Below are positions 40,078 through 49,788 of a stretch of DNA of 64,000 bases, piece by piece. The stretch's first letter is position 1; each line of letters starts with the position of its first letter. The stretch lies in assembly GCA_040387375.1 (NCBI GenBank), contig JAZKDW010000026.1:16225-80224 (forward strand), given 5' to 3'. The notes under the pieces are model-generated. The model did no database searches and had not been told where the DNA came from. It worked only from the letters and a program-made list of their open reading frames with translations. Origin of the DNA: JAZKDW01 sp040387375. GTDB lineage: Bacteria; Pseudomonadota; Gammaproteobacteria; Burkholderiales; Burkholderiaceae_D. A program made the translations under genes and the position numbers.

Positions 40078-41124
40078 TTGAAAACCAAGATTCCCGCCCA
40101 GCCGCAGCACTTCATTCCGCAACCGATCGACAATACCCGGTTGGCACATCTGTGCGGACCGATGGATGAAAACCTGCGCCAGATTTCCGCTGCGCTTGAT
40201 GTCACCATTTTCCGCCGCGGCGAAAAATTCATCGTCGGCGGCGCCAATGCGGCGCGCGCCATCGAAATCCTCGACAAGTTTTATGCGATCGCCAACAAAG
40301 TGGTGTCGGTGGAAGACATACAACTGGCCCTGGTCGAGCAGCGCGCCGGACTGGCGCACTCGAACGAGACTCCCGCCATCCTGGCAAAAAAAGTCGAGGA
40401 GCCGGAAACCGCCATGCCGGTGCTGAAGACCCGGCGCAGCGATTTGCGCGGGCGCACGCCGCATCAGAACCAGTATCTGAAGGCGATCATGGAACATGAT
40501 GTGACCTTCGGCATCGGACCGGCCGGCACCGGCAAGACCTATCTGGCCGTGGCCTGTGCAGTCGACGCGCTCGAACGCGACGCCGTCAAGCGCATCGTGC
40601 TCACCCGCCCCGCCGTCGAAGCCGGTGAACGCCTGGGTTTCCTGCCGGGCGACCTGACGCAGAAAGTCGATCCCTATCTGCGCCCGCTGTACGACGCGCT
40701 GTACGACTTGCTCGGTTTCGACCGCACCCAGAAAATGTTCGAAAAGCAGGCGATCGAAATCGCGCCGCTGGCTTACATGCGCGGCCGCACGCTGAATCAC
40801 GCATTCATCATTCTCGATGAAGCGCAGAACACGACGCCGGAACAGATGAAGATGTTCCTGACCCGCATTGGCTTCGGCAGCAAGGCGGTGGTGACCGGCG
40901 ACGTGACGCAGATCGACTTGCAGCGCCACCAGAAAAGCGGCCTGGTTGATGCCGCCAAGGTGCTGGAAGAAGTCCGCGGCATCGCCTTCACCCAATTCAC
41001 CAGCGCCGACGTGGTGCGGCATCCGTTGGTCGCGCGTATCGTTGACGCCTATGAATCCGCCAATGCAGCCAATGCCGTGACGGCAACCAGTGCGGTACAC
41101 GCCAAAGATGCCGGCAAAAAATAA
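40078..41124 (+). CDS. ybeZ: PhoH-like ATPase YbeZ
   Basis: About 348-residue PhoH-like P-loop ATPase, partner of YbeY in rRNA processing. An N-terminal KH-like part (about 1-110) precedes the ATPase domain: Walker A GPAGTGKTY, Walker B FIILDEAQN, then TGDVTQIDL. No ATG fits the full N-terminus; TTG 40078, with TAGGAA upstream, is proposed, and ATG 40162 is the alternative. It overlaps the ybeY start by 17 nt. Despite its name, the family is not known to be Pho-regulated here and no Pho box precedes it. Confidence 0.92.
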   Translation: MKTKIPAQPQHFIPQPIDNTRLAHLCGPMDENLRQISAALDVTIFRRGEKFIVGGANAARAIEILDKFYAIANKVVSVEDIQLALVEQRAGLAHSNETPAILAKKVEEPETAMPVLKTRRSDLRGRTPHQNQYLKAIMEHDVTFGIGPAGTGKTYLAVACAVDALERDAVKRIVLTRPAVEAGERLGFLPGDLTQKVDPYLRPLYDALYDLLGFDRTQKMFEKQAIEIAPLAYMRGRTLNHAFIILDEAQNTTPEQMKMFLTRIGFGSKAVVTGDVTQIDLQRHQKSGLVDAAKVLEEVRGIAFTQFTSADVVRHPLVARIVDAYESANAANAVTATSAVHAKDAGKK

Positions 41125-41566
41125 GCTTTCGCTGTCAGTGCAATATCCCGACCCGCGCCTGAAGGACCTGATCCCGCGTGGCCGGCTGCGGCGCTGGGCG
41201 CAGGCGGCATTGCTGGCGCCGGCCGAACTGACGCTGCGTTTCGTCGATGCCGAAGAAGGCCGGGTGCTCAATCGGGATTATCGCGGCAAGGATTATGCGA
41301 CCAATGTGCTGACCTTCGCCTACGGCGAAGACCAGGATGAGGGTGTGACGCAGGCCGATATCATCCTGTGCACCGACGTGCTGCAGCGCGAGGCGGCGGA
41401 GCAGAAAATACCGGTCGAATCCCATGCCGCGCATCTGGTGGTGCACGGTGTGCTGCACGCGCAAGGCTACGACCATGAAACCGATGACGAAGCCGCCGAA
41501 ATGGAAGCGCTGGAAATCGGTATCCTGGCCGGGCTGGGACTGCCCGATCCGTATGCCGATCGCTGA
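41108..41566 (+). CDS. ybeY: endoribonuclease/rRNA maturation factor YbeY
   Basis: 152-residue metalloprotein required for 16S rRNA 3'-end maturation and ribosome quality control. The zinc site is HGVLHAQGYDH (H-x3-H-x5-H) near residues 113-123. An earlier R-D-Y-R-G-K-D-Y-A-T-N-V-L-T-F motif marks the family. ATG 41108 lies inside the end of ybeZ, giving translational coupling. Confidence 0.95.
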   Translation: MPAKNKLSLSVQYPDPRLKDLIPRGRLRRWAQAALLAPAELTLRFVDAEEGRVLNRDYRGKDYATNVLTFAYGEDQDEGVTQADIILCTDVLQREAAEQKIPVESHAAHLVVHGVLHAQGYDHETDDEAAEMEALEIGILAGLGLPDPYADR

Positions 41567-41661
41567 CTTTTGATCGATGACCCGCATTTTTAGGCGCCCC
41601 GGCGCATTTGTTGTATCCTATATCCCTTCGTGACCACGTCGAAACGACGTCCATTAGCCAT

Positions 41662-42549
41662 ATGCAAGAGTATCCCAGTAGTGCGAAACCTGTTGACACA
41701 AAACCGCACCGGTCATTATTTGAACGTCTGACCGCATTCATTTCCCCTGAGCCTGAAAACCGCGTCGAGCTGCTGGAAATCCTGCACGACGCACACGAAC
41801 GCGGCTTGATCGACGCCGATGCGCTGTCGATGATCGAGGGTGTATTCCAGGTGTCCGACCTGTCGGCGCACGACATCATGATCCCGCGCTCGCAGATGGA
41901 TGTAATCGATATCACCACCCCGATTGAAGAATGGCTGCCGCTGGTGCTGAAGACGGCACATTCCCGTTTTCCTGCCGTCGAAGGCAAACGCGACAAAGTG
42001 GTCGGCATCCTGCTGGCGAAGGATTTGCTGCGTTATTACGCGGGAGAAAACTTCGATGTGCGCCGCATTCTGCGCCCGGCCATCTTCATTCCCGAATCCA
42101 AGCGGCTCAACGTGCTGTTGCGTGATTTCCGCGCCAATCGCAACCACATGGCGATCGTGGTTGATGAATACGGCGGCGTGTCAGGAATCATCACCATTGA
42201 AGATGTGCTGGAACAAATCGTTGGCGATATCGAAGACGAATACGATTTCGCCGAAGACGAAGACAACATCCTGGCCGTCAAGGGCGGTCTGCGCGGACCG
42301 CGCTGGCGCATCAAGGCGCTGACCGAACTCAGGCAATTCAACGAAATACTGGGAACACGCCTGGCCGATGAAGAAGCCGATACCATTGGCGGCCTGGTCG
42401 TCAACCATTTGGGACGTATACCGCACAAGGGAGAGATGATCACCATCGGCGACCTGCGGATCGAAATCTTGCGCGCCGATGCGCGCCAAGTGCATGTGCT
42501 GCTGGTGGAAAAGCTGTCGGACCTGCCGGATGACGATGATTTGGATTAA
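41662..42549 (+). CDS. corC: CorC/YtfL-family CBS-domain protein
   Basis: 295-residue cytosolic protein with two CBS domains (about residues 65-185) and a C-terminal CorC_HlyC domain (about 205-285). CorC is linked to magnesium and cobalt efflux, with the CBS pair binding adenine nucleotide. Family signals: MIPRSQMDVIDI and HMAIVVDEYGGVSGIITIED. Standing before lnt is its normal place in proteobacteria. ATG 41662 is chosen by homology; no ribosome site is obvious, and the frame opens at 41608. Confidence 0.92.
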   Translation: MQEYPSSAKPVDTKPHRSLFERLTAFISPEPENRVELLEILHDAHERGLIDADALSMIEGVFQVSDLSAHDIMIPRSQMDVIDITTPIEEWLPLVLKTAHSRFPAVEGKRDKVVGILLAKDLLRYYAGENFDVRRILRPAIFIPESKRLNVLLRDFRANRNHMAIVVDEYGGVSGIITIEDVLEQIVGDIEDEYDFAEDEDNILAVKGGLRGPRWRIKALTELRQFNEILGTRLADEEADTIGGLVVNHLGRIPHKGEMITIGDLRIEILRADARQVHVLLVEKLSDLPDDDDLD

Positions 42550-42583
42550 CGCTGCTTTCTGACACCGATAAAAAAAATAAAGC

Positions 42584-44140
42584 GTGAAAACCCGCCCCCT
42601 GCCCGCCACACTCGCGCGCTTTTCCCCCTTGCTGGCGCTGGCCGCCGGCGCCCTCACCGTTCTGGCATTCGCACCCTTCGGCTTGTGGCCCTTGCAGATC
42701 GCCAGCCTCGCATTCCTGTTCTGGCTGGTACTGCGGCAATCGTCGATCAAACGCAGCGTGTTGATTGGCTGGGCATTTGGCTTCGGCTGGATGGCATGCG
42801 GTGTTTATTGGCTCTATATCAGCATGCATCGCTACGGCGGCTTGCCGTCCCTGATGGCGGTGACCGCGGTCGCCTTGCTGGCTGCGCTGCTGGGCGCATT
42901 CACGGCGCTGGCGACTGGCAGCGCAACATGGTTCAGACAACGCAGCACGGCATCCGATAGCGTTTTTTTGCTCGCCATTTTCCCCGCGCTGTGGACGCTG
43001 GGCGAATGGCTGCGCGGCTGGGTCTTTACCGGCTTCCCCTGGCTCGCCTCCGGTTATGCGCATACCGCCGGCCCGCTCGCCGGTTATGCGCCGGTGGCCG
43101 GTGTGTATGGACTGGCATGGATAGCAGCGCTGATTGCCGGCTGCCTGGTGCTGCTCCGGTCCGGCAAGCTGCCGCCGGCACTGGCAGTGCTGCTGCTGGC
43201 GGCGGGCCTGGGCCTGAAGAATATCGACTGGACCAGCGCCAGCGGCCAGCCGATTACAGTGCGCCTGTTGCAAGGCAACGTAGCGCAGGAAATGAAATTC
43301 GCGCCCGACCAGACCCACAACACACTGGCGCTGTACCACGACATGATTCGCGCCACACCGGCCGACCTGATCGCGACGCCTGAAACCGCGCTGCCGCTGT
43401 TCGTGCATCAGTTGCCGCCGGACTATCTGGAACGCCTGTCGGATTTCAGCAGCCAGTCGAACAGCCACATTGCGCTGGGCATACCGCTCAGCGACGGACC
43501 GGCGCATTATGCCAACAGCGTCATCGGCTTCTCGCCGGCGTCGGCGGCCACCGCCAAACTGTACCGCTACGACAAACATCATCTGGTGCCGTTTGGCGAA
43601 TTCATCCCGACCGGCGCACGCTGGTTCGTCAACATGATGAACATTCCGCTGGGCGACTTCACCCGTGGCCCGCTGCTGCAGGCGCCGCTTGCGGTCAAGG
43701 ACCAATGGGTAATGCCCAATATCTGTTACGAGGATCTGTTTGGCGAAGAAATCGCCGACCAGCTGGCGGCCAGCTATTTTTCCGGCCGGCCGCAGGCGAC
43801 GATCCTGCTCAACATGTCGAATATCGGCTGGTTTGGCGATTCGCTGGCATTGCCGCAACATCTGCAGATTTCGCAGATGCGCGCGCTGGAAACCGGCCGT
43901 CCGATGCTGCGCGCGACCAACACCGGCACCACCGCGGTCATCAATCCCAAGGGTGAAGTTGTCGCGCAACTGCCGCCTTTCACACGCGGCGTTCTGAGCG
44001 CAACAGTCCAGGGCACCACAGGCTGGACACCGTATATCATCTTCGGCAACACATTGATCGTGATCCTGGCGTTTCTGACGCTGGGTGCAGTCGGGTTATG
44101 GTTCCGAAAAAGACGGCATGAACCTACTGACCCCTCTTAA
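42584..44140 (+). CDS. lnt: apolipoprotein N-acyltransferase Lnt
   Basis: 518-residue integral inner-membrane enzyme that adds the third acyl chain to lipoproteins. About six to eight N-terminal membrane helices (to residue about 215) precede a nitrilase-like periplasmic domain with the catalytic triad Glu267 (PETALP), Lys331 (YDKHHLVPFGE) and Cys381 (NICYED). A last helix lies near 485-510. GTG start at 42584. Confidence 0.96.
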   Translation: MKTRPLPATLARFSPLLALAAGALTVLAFAPFGLWPLQIASLAFLFWLVLRQSSIKRSVLIGWAFGFGWMACGVYWLYISMHRYGGLPSLMAVTAVALLAALLGAFTALATGSATWFRQRSTASDSVFLLAIFPALWTLGEWLRGWVFTGFPWLASGYAHTAGPLAGYAPVAGVYGLAWIAALIAGCLVLLRSGKLPPALAVLLLAAGLGLKNIDWTSASGQPITVRLLQGNVAQEMKFAPDQTHNTLALYHDMIRATPADLIATPETALPLFVHQLPPDYLERLSDFSSQSNSHIALGIPLSDGPAHYANSVIGFSPASAATAKLYRYDKHHLVPFGEFIPTGARWFVNMMNIPLGDFTRGPLLQAPLAVKDQWVMPNICYEDLFGEEIADQLAASYFSGRPQATILLNMSNIGWFGDSLALPQHLQISQMRALETGRPMLRATNTGTTAVINPKGEVVAQLPPFTRGVLSATVQGTTGWTPYIIFGNTLIVILAFLTLGAVGLWFRKRRHEPTDPS

Positions 44141-44191
44141 AACCCGCTAAAATCCAAGCTTTCGGCAAAATTCGCTTGCTCTCACCGCAAC

Positions 44192-44211
44192 TCTCTGTTT
44201 TCAGACAGAGA
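44192..44211 (+). other. short hairpin in the glyQ leader
   Basis: 7-bp perfect stem (44192-44198 with 44205-44211) and 6-nt loop, 10 nt before the glyQ ATG, in an 81-nt gap. It could be the end of the lnt transcript or affect glyQ translation; there is no T-run and no T-box features. Confidence 0.3.
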
Positions 44212-44221
44212 CACACAAAAA

Positions 44222-45133
44222 ATGCTCACATTTCAACAAGTCATTCTTAAGCTGCAAGAGTATTGGGACGCGCAAGGCTGCGCGCTGCTCCAGCCCTACG
44301 ACATGGAAGTCGGCGCCGGCACCTCGCATACCGCCACCTTCCTGCGCGCGATCGGACCGGAACCCTGGCGCGCCGCTTATGTGCAGCCGTCGCGGCGGCC
44401 GAAGGATGGCCGTTACGCTGAAAATCCGAACCGGATGCAGCACTATTATCAATTCCAGGTCGTGCTCAAGCCGGCCCCGGAAAACATACTTGACTTGTAC
44501 CTCGGCTCGCTTGAGGCCCTGGGCCTTGATCTGAAGCAGAACGATGTGCGTTTTGTCGAAGACGACTGGGAAAATCCGACCCTCGGCGCGTGGGGCCTGG
44601 GCTGGGAAGTCTGGCTCAACGGCATGGAAGTCACCCAGTTCACCTATTTCCAGCAAGTGGGCGGACTCGACTGCAAGCCGGTGCTGGGCGAAATCACCTA
44701 CGGTATCGAACGTCTGGCAATGTACCTGCAGAGCGTCGAAAACGTCTACGACCTGGTGTGGACCGAGTGGGAAGAAAATGGCGTCACCCGCAGGCTGACC
44801 TACGGCGACGTTTTCCACCAGAACGAGGTCGAACAGTCGACCTACAACTTCGAGCACTCCAATACCGACTTCCTGTTCTCGCTGTTTACCAATTACGAAT
44901 CCGAAGCCAAGCGCCTGCTCGACGTGCCGCTGACCTTGCCGGCCTACGAAATGATCCTCAAGGCCGCGCACACGTTCAACCTGCTCGACGCCCGGGGCGC
45001 GATCTCGGTCACCGAACGCGCCGCGTACATCGGCCGTATCCGCAACCTGTCGCGCGCCGTGGCAAAAGCGTATTTCGACTCGCGTGAAAAGCTGGGCTTC
45101 CCGATGCTGGCGAACAGCCTCGAAAAAGCTTGA
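44222..45133 (+). CDS. glyQ: glycyl-tRNA synthetase alpha subunit
   Basis: 303-residue catalytic subunit of the bacterial heterotetrameric class II glycyl-tRNA synthetase. It opens with the family-typical TFQQVILKLQEYWDAQGCAL. Later motifs include EVGAGTSHTATFLRAIGPEP, AAYVQPSRRPKDGRYGENP-like text (here with AENP), and QQVGGLDCKPVLGEITYGIE. glyS follows after 89 nt. Confidence 0.98.
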   Translation: MLTFQQVILKLQEYWDAQGCALLQPYDMEVGAGTSHTATFLRAIGPEPWRAAYVQPSRRPKDGRYAENPNRMQHYYQFQVVLKPAPENILDLYLGSLEALGLDLKQNDVRFVEDDWENPTLGAWGLGWEVWLNGMEVTQFTYFQQVGGLDCKPVLGEITYGIERLAMYLQSVENVYDLVWTEWEENGVTRRLTYGDVFHQNEVEQSTYNFEHSNTDFLFSLFTNYESEAKRLLDVPLTLPAYEMILKAAHTFNLLDARGAISVTERAAYIGRIRNLSRAVAKAYFDSREKLGFPMLANSLEKA

Positions 45134-45222
45134 CCGGCCCTCCTGGACAATCCGGGAACCGGCATCGTTCAACTTAAACAAAACCAAGGATTTCCGCGTC
45201 GCGCGGAAATGGCGGCATAAAA

Positions 45223-47319
45223 ATGAATCAGACCCTGTTAGTCGAATTACTCACCGAAGAACTACCACCGAAGGCACTGGCGAAGCTGGGCGAAGCCTTT
45301 GCAGCGGGCTTGGTCAACAGCTTGAAATCGCAATCCTTCCTCGACGACGGTTCGGTGGCGACCGCGTATGCGACGCCGCGCCGCCTGGCGGTATCGATTA
45401 CCGGGGTACGCAGCAGTTCGCCTGACAAATCGATCCGAGAGAAAGTGCTGCCGGTATCGGTGGCGCTGGACGCGAGCGGCAATCCGACCGCGCCGCTGGC
45501 AAAAAAACTCGCCGCACTGGCAAATGCATCGAATGCCCGCAGCATCGACATCGCCGATCTCGAGCGCGCGCCGGATGGCAAGGCTGACAGTTTTTTCTAT
45601 ACCTACAGCGCGCCCGGCTCAAGCTTGCAAAGCGGTTTGCAGATCGCGCTCGAAGATAGCATCACCAAGTTGCCTATTCCAAAGCTGATGAGTTACCAGC
45701 GCCCCGACGGCTCGACGGTGCAATTCGTGCGCCCGGTGCACAAGCTGATCGCCTTGCATGGCGACCAAGTGGTGCCGATCACGATCCTGGGCCTGGCTGC
45801 CGGCCAGACTACCCTCGGCCATCGTTTCCTGTCGCAAGACACCTTGTCGATCCTCAATGCCGACAGCTATGCAGCGGTGCTCGAAGAACAGGGCATGGTT
45901 GTCCCCGGCATCACGGCGCGCAAGGAAAAAATTCGCAGTGCCTTGCTGGCCAAAGCCGGCGCCGACAAGATATTCATGCCGGAAGCGCTGCTCGATGAAG
46001 TCACGGCGCTGGTCGAATGGCCGGAAGTCTATGAATGCAACTTCGAGAATGAATTTCTGTCAGTGCCACAAGAGTGCCTGATCCTGACAATGCAAACCAA
46101 CCAAAAATATTTTGCGCTGACCGATGCCGACGGGCGCTTGCGTTCGCGATTCCTGATCGTGTCGAATCTGCGTACGGACGATCCGCGCCATATCATCCAG
46201 GGCAATGAACGTGTGGTGCGGCCGCGCCTGTCGGACGCAAAATTCTTTTTCGAGCAGGACAAGAAAAAGAAACTGGCCGACCGCCTGCCCGGTTTGAGCA
46301 ACGTGGTTTATCACAACAAGCTCGGCACCCAGCAACAACGCACCGGCCGCGTCAGGGCGCTGGCCGGCACAATCGCGCAGGCTCTGGGAACCGATATCGC
46401 ATTGGCCGAGCGCGGCGCATTGCTGGCAAAGACGGATTTGCTGACCGACATGGTGGGCGAATTTCCGGAACTGCAAGGCATCATGGGCACCTACTATGCG
46501 CGTCATGACGGCGAGCATGAAGAAGTGGCGGTGGCGATTTCTGAACATTACCAGCCGCGTTTTGCCGGCGACGCCCTGCCCGTGACCGACACCGGCACCG
46601 CGGTGGCACTGGCGGACAAGCTGGAAACACTGGTCGGCATCTGGGGCATCGGCCTGCAGCCTACCGGCGACAGGGATCCGTTTGCATTGCGCCGGCATGC
46701 GCTAGGCATACTCCGGATGCTGATCGAAAAACGTTTGCCCCTGTCGATCGCCAGCCTGCTGTCGGCGTCGGCGCAACTGTTTGCGGACAACCCGAACTTC
46801 AAGGATCCCGGCGCCGACATCCTGCCGTTCCTGTACGACCGCCTGCGCGGTTTGTTGCGTGAACAGGGTTTCAGCCAGAATGAAATTGAAGCCGTGGTCG
46901 CCCAGCAACCGGATCAGCTCGACACCATCATCGAGCGCCTGAATGCAGTGCACGCGTTTGCCGCGCTGCCGGAAGCGGAATCGCTGGCCGCGGCCAACAA
47001 GCGCATCACCAACATCCTTAAAAAAACCGACGGCGTGACCGGCATCGTGCAAACGGAATTATTGCTGGAAGCGGCGGAACAAGGCCTGTATTCCGCGCTG
47101 ACCTCACTGGAACCCGAGGTCGATGCCGCCTTTGCCAAAGGCGACTTCACCGGCACGCTGAAGGCGCTGGCCCAATTGCGCCATCAGGTCGACGCTTTTT
47201 TTAACGACGTCATGGTGATGGCCGAAGACCACAACCTGCGCCATAACCGGCTTGCGCTGCTGTCCGGCCTGCATCGCATGATGAACCGGGTCGCCGACAT
47301 TTCCAAGCTGGCAGCCTGA
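45223..47319 (+). CDS. glyS: glycyl-tRNA synthetase beta subunit
   Basis: 698-residue beta subunit, needed for tRNA binding. It opens TLLVELLTEELPPKALAKLG, and has DGSTVQFVRPVHKLIALHGD, an HD-like region (YYARHDGEHEEVAVAISEHY) and a C-terminal anticodon-binding DALR-like domain ending FFNDVMVMAEDHNLRHNRL. Length and motifs are those of the full-size family. gmhB follows after 13 nt. Confidence 0.98.
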   Translation: MNQTLLVELLTEELPPKALAKLGEAFAAGLVNSLKSQSFLDDGSVATAYATPRRLAVSITGVRSSSPDKSIREKVLPVSVALDASGNPTAPLAKKLAALANASNARSIDIADLERAPDGKADSFFYTYSAPGSSLQSGLQIALEDSITKLPIPKLMSYQRPDGSTVQFVRPVHKLIALHGDQVVPITILGLAAGQTTLGHRFLSQDTLSILNADSYAAVLEEQGMVVPGITARKEKIRSALLAKAGADKIFMPEALLDEVTALVEWPEVYECNFENEFLSVPQECLILTMQTNQKYFALTDADGRLRSRFLIVSNLRTDDPRHIIQGNERVVRPRLSDAKFFFEQDKKKKLADRLPGLSNVVYHNKLGTQQQRTGRVRALAGTIAQALGTDIALAERGALLAKTDLLTDMVGEFPELQGIMGTYYARHDGEHEEVAVAISEHYQPRFAGDALPVTDTGTAVALADKLETLVGIWGIGLQPTGDRDPFALRRHALGILRMLIEKRLPLSIASLLSASAQLFADNPNFKDPGADILPFLYDRLRGLLREQGFSQNEIEAVVAQQPDQLDTIIERLNAVHAFAALPEAESLAAANKRITNILKKTDGVTGIVQTELLLEAAEQGLYSALTSLEPEVDAAFAKGDFTGTLKALAQLRHQVDAFFNDVMVMAEDHNLRHNRLALLSGLHRMMNRVADISKLAA

Positions 47320-47332
47320 GACGATCGTCACG

Positions 47333-47929
47333 ATGAAACTGATCATTCTGGATCGCGATGGCGTCATCAACCAGGACTCGGATTCCTTCATCAAGTCGCC
47401 GGATGAGTGGGTTCCGATTCCCGGATCGCTGGAAGCGATTGCGCGGCTGAACCAGGCAGGTTATCTGGTGGTGGTGTCGACCAATCAGTCCGGCATTGCG
47501 CGCAAGCTGTTTGACATCCTGAACCTCAACGCCATCCATCGGAAATTGCATACGGCTGCGCAGCAGGTCGGCGCCGAAATCGACGCGATATTTTTCTGTC
47601 CGCATGCGGCGGATGATAATTGCGATTGCCGCAAACCCAAGCCCGGCATGTTGCACGCGATCGCAAAACGGTATGATCTCAGCCTGAAAGGCGTGCCGAC
47701 CGTTGGTGATTCATTGCGCGATTTGCAGGCGGGTTTTCTGGTTGGTTGCGTGCCGTATCTGGTATTGACCGGCAAGGGAGAAAAGACGCGCGACAAAGGT
47801 GGCCTGCCGCCGGGCACCACGATTTATCCGGATCTGGCAAAAGTTGTCGATGAACTGCTGGAACCGTCCAGAAGCGAAACTGCGGCAAAACACCCCGGGC
47901 AAGAGAACCGGTTGCGCCAAAAAAATTGA
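47333..47929 (+). CDS. gmhB: D-glycero-beta-D-manno-heptose 1,7-bisphosphate 7-phosphatase
   Basis: 198-residue HAD phosphatase in ADP-heptose synthesis for the lipopolysaccharide core. DRDG nucleophile motif is Asp7-Arg-Asp9 (ILDRDGVIN), motif II STNQSG near residues 50-55, the zinc-binding CPH...CDC near 83-98 with KPKPGM, and VGDSLRDLQAG. The last 20 residues are a polar, non-conserved tail. Context (between glyS and plsC) is standard for Burkholderiales. Confidence 0.95.
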   Translation: MKLIILDRDGVINQDSDSFIKSPDEWVPIPGSLEAIARLNQAGYLVVVSTNQSGIARKLFDILNLNAIHRKLHTAAQQVGAEIDAIFFCPHAADDNCDCRKPKPGMLHAIAKRYDLSLKGVPTVGDSLRDLQAGFLVGCVPYLVLTGKGEKTRDKGGLPPGTTIYPDLAKVVDELLEPSRSETAAKHPGQENRLRQKN

Positions 47930-48112
47930 AGCAAAAGAAGTTTTTGCGCATTTATTACCGATAATAGCGGGATTGCTAAAAACATGATTGAGCACGATCG
48001 GTAATTTTCGATTCGTTCCGGCAATCGCTCCACCGAGCGCTGTTCATTCACCCATTAATTCATCCGGCGGACCGCCATGCCGCTGGTTACCTTATCCACT
48101 GCTGGAGTTGTC

Positions 48113-48853
48113 ATGTTGCGCATAACATTGTTCTTGCGTTCGTTATTGTTTGCGTTGTTGATGATCGTCGCGACGCTGGTCTGGGCGCCGTTCTGTTTCC
48201 TGTTTGCGCCGCTTCCCTATAACAAGCGGTATTACTGGACCTCGCGCTGGAACATGTTTGTGATCTGGTCGGCGAAGGTGGTATGCGGCATCGATTATCG
48301 GATCAAGGGATTCGAGAACTTGCCTGATGCGCCGGTCATCTTGCTGTCGAAGCACCAGTCTGCATGGGAAACGATTTTTTTCCTGTACTTCATGCCGCGG
48401 CCGCTGGTGTATGTTTTCAAAAAAGAAATCACCTATATTCCTTTCTTCGGCTGGGGCATCGCCTTGCTGCGCATGATTCCGATCGATCGCAGCAAAGGCA
48501 AGGATGCGATGGCGCAAATCGTCGAGCAGGGACGCAAGCGGCTGGCGGATGGTCAATGGGTGATCATGTTCCCCGAAGGCACCCGCAGCGCGGTCGGCAC
48601 GCAGGGCAAATACAAGGGCGGCGGCGCACGCCTGGCGGTCGAAACCAATACGCCGGTGGTGCCGATTGCCATGAACGCCGGAGAATTCTGGCCGAAAAAT
48701 TCCTTCATCAAGAAGCCCGGCACCATCACTGTATCGATAGGCAAACCGATCGCACCCGATGGACTAACTGCACCGGAATTAATGCAACAAGTTGAAAATT
48801 GGATAGAATCTGAAATGCGGGTAATTTCACCCCATGCATATTCTCAAAAATAG
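48113..48853 (+). CDS. plsC: 1-acyl-sn-glycerol-3-phosphate acyltransferase
   Basis: 246-residue inner-membrane LPA acyltransferase making phosphatidic acid. An N-terminal membrane helix (about 5-30) is followed by the catalytic motif KHQSAWET, an H-x4-E form instead of the more usual H-x4-D, and FPEGTRSAVG near residues 155-164; PVVPIAMNAG marks block IV. ATG 48113 has GGAG at good distance; an upstream ATG at 48077 has none. The preceding gap of about 180 nt holds nothing recognised. Confidence 0.93.
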   Translation: MLRITLFLRSLLFALLMIVATLVWAPFCFLFAPLPYNKRYYWTSRWNMFVIWSAKVVCGIDYRIKGFENLPDAPVILLSKHQSAWETIFFLYFMPRPLVYVFKKEITYIPFFGWGIALLRMIPIDRSKGKDAMAQIVEQGRKRLADGQWVIMFPEGTRSAVGTQGKYKGGGARLAVETNTPVVPIAMNAGEFWPKNSFIKKPGTITVSIGKPIAPDGLTAPELMQQVENWIESEMRVISPHAYSQK

Positions 48854-48867
48854 ACGACTGCCCTGCC

Positions 48868-49758
48868 TTGAAAAAGCTGCTTCGCCAACCTTCACCTGAT
48901 CCGCAACAGCTCACGTTGCAGCTGGATTTTTTCGCCGACGGTTGTGGATCGCCGCCCACCATCGACAGTCCCGCGCCGCAACAGGAGCCGGGCATCCAGC
49001 AGCCGCCTGTGCAATTGCCGGGGACGCCGCCCAAAGGCATGCGCCGGATTCAGCTGCAGGAACATGTCCTCGATTACACGCTGCTGCGCTCGAAACGCCG
49101 CTCGATCGGTTTCCTGATCGGCGACGACGGGTTGCGCGTGACAGCGCCGAAATGGGTCACGCTGAGTGAAATTGAAAGCGCGATCCGTGAAAAGCAGCGC
49201 TGGATTTTCACCAAGCTGAGCGAGCGGCGCGAACGCGTAGCGCGCAATCTGCAGCCGCAAATGCAATGGCGCGATGGCGCAACGCTGCCTTACCTGGGGG
49301 CAGATTTGACGCTGCGTATTGTCGCCACCCAGGCCGCCGGCATCTTTTACGATGAAACGTCGCGCGAGTTGACCGTATGCCTGCCCGCCGATGCCGCGGA
49401 ACAGCAACTGAAAGATCGTGTCCAAGGATGGCTGCAGGTAGAAGCGCGGCGCCTGTTTGCCGAACGTCTGCCGCTGTATGCGGAAAAACTGGGTGTCAGC
49501 TATCAGTCGTTTGCGCTGTCGTCGGCGATGACACAATGGGGATCGTGCACGGCCGATGGCAGGATCCGGCTCAACTGGCGCCTGATGCATTTTGCACTGC
49601 CCCAAATCGATTATGTGATCGCGCATGAACTGGCGCACTTGCGCGAAATGAACCATAGCCCCCGTTTCTGGGCGACCGTGCAATCGGTTTTCCCCGAGTT
49701 CGAATCAGCAAAAAAAGCATTGCGCGAACGCGGACCGGAAACCTTGCCGATTTTCTGA
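48868..49758 (+). CDS. YgjP-like zinc metallopeptidase (M48/SprT-like, DUF45)
   Basis: 296-residue protein with the HELAH zinc motif near residue 252 (VIAHELAHLREMNHSPRFW) and the DUF45-type RRSIGFLIGDDGLRVTAPKW near 76-95. The TTG start at 48868 yields a Pro/Gln-rich, poorly conserved first 60 residues; ATG 49039 would remove them. Family function is uncertain; E. coli YgjP is linked to rescue of stalled growth. It follows plsC after 14 nt. Confidence 0.85.
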   Translation: MKKLLRQPSPDPQQLTLQLDFFADGCGSPPTIDSPAPQQEPGIQQPPVQLPGTPPKGMRRIQLQEHVLDYTLLRSKRRSIGFLIGDDGLRVTAPKWVTLSEIESAIREKQRWIFTKLSERRERVARNLQPQMQWRDGATLPYLGADLTLRIVATQAAGIFYDETSRELTVCLPADAAEQQLKDRVQGWLQVEARRLFAERLPLYAEKLGVSYQSFALSSAMTQWGSCTADGRIRLNWRLMHFALPQIDYVIAHELAHLREMNHSPRFWATVQSVFPEFESAKKALRERGPETLPIF

Positions 49759-49788
49759 TTCTCCTCATTCCCCTTCAAGGATTTTTTC

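Noticed and set aside
42440..43969. Long open frame on the minus strand opposite lnt (about 509 codons)
   Set aside because: It lies fully antisense to a well-supported lnt with an intact catalytic triad. Its composition (Arg, Gln, His-rich) is typical of shadow frames in GC-rich DNA.
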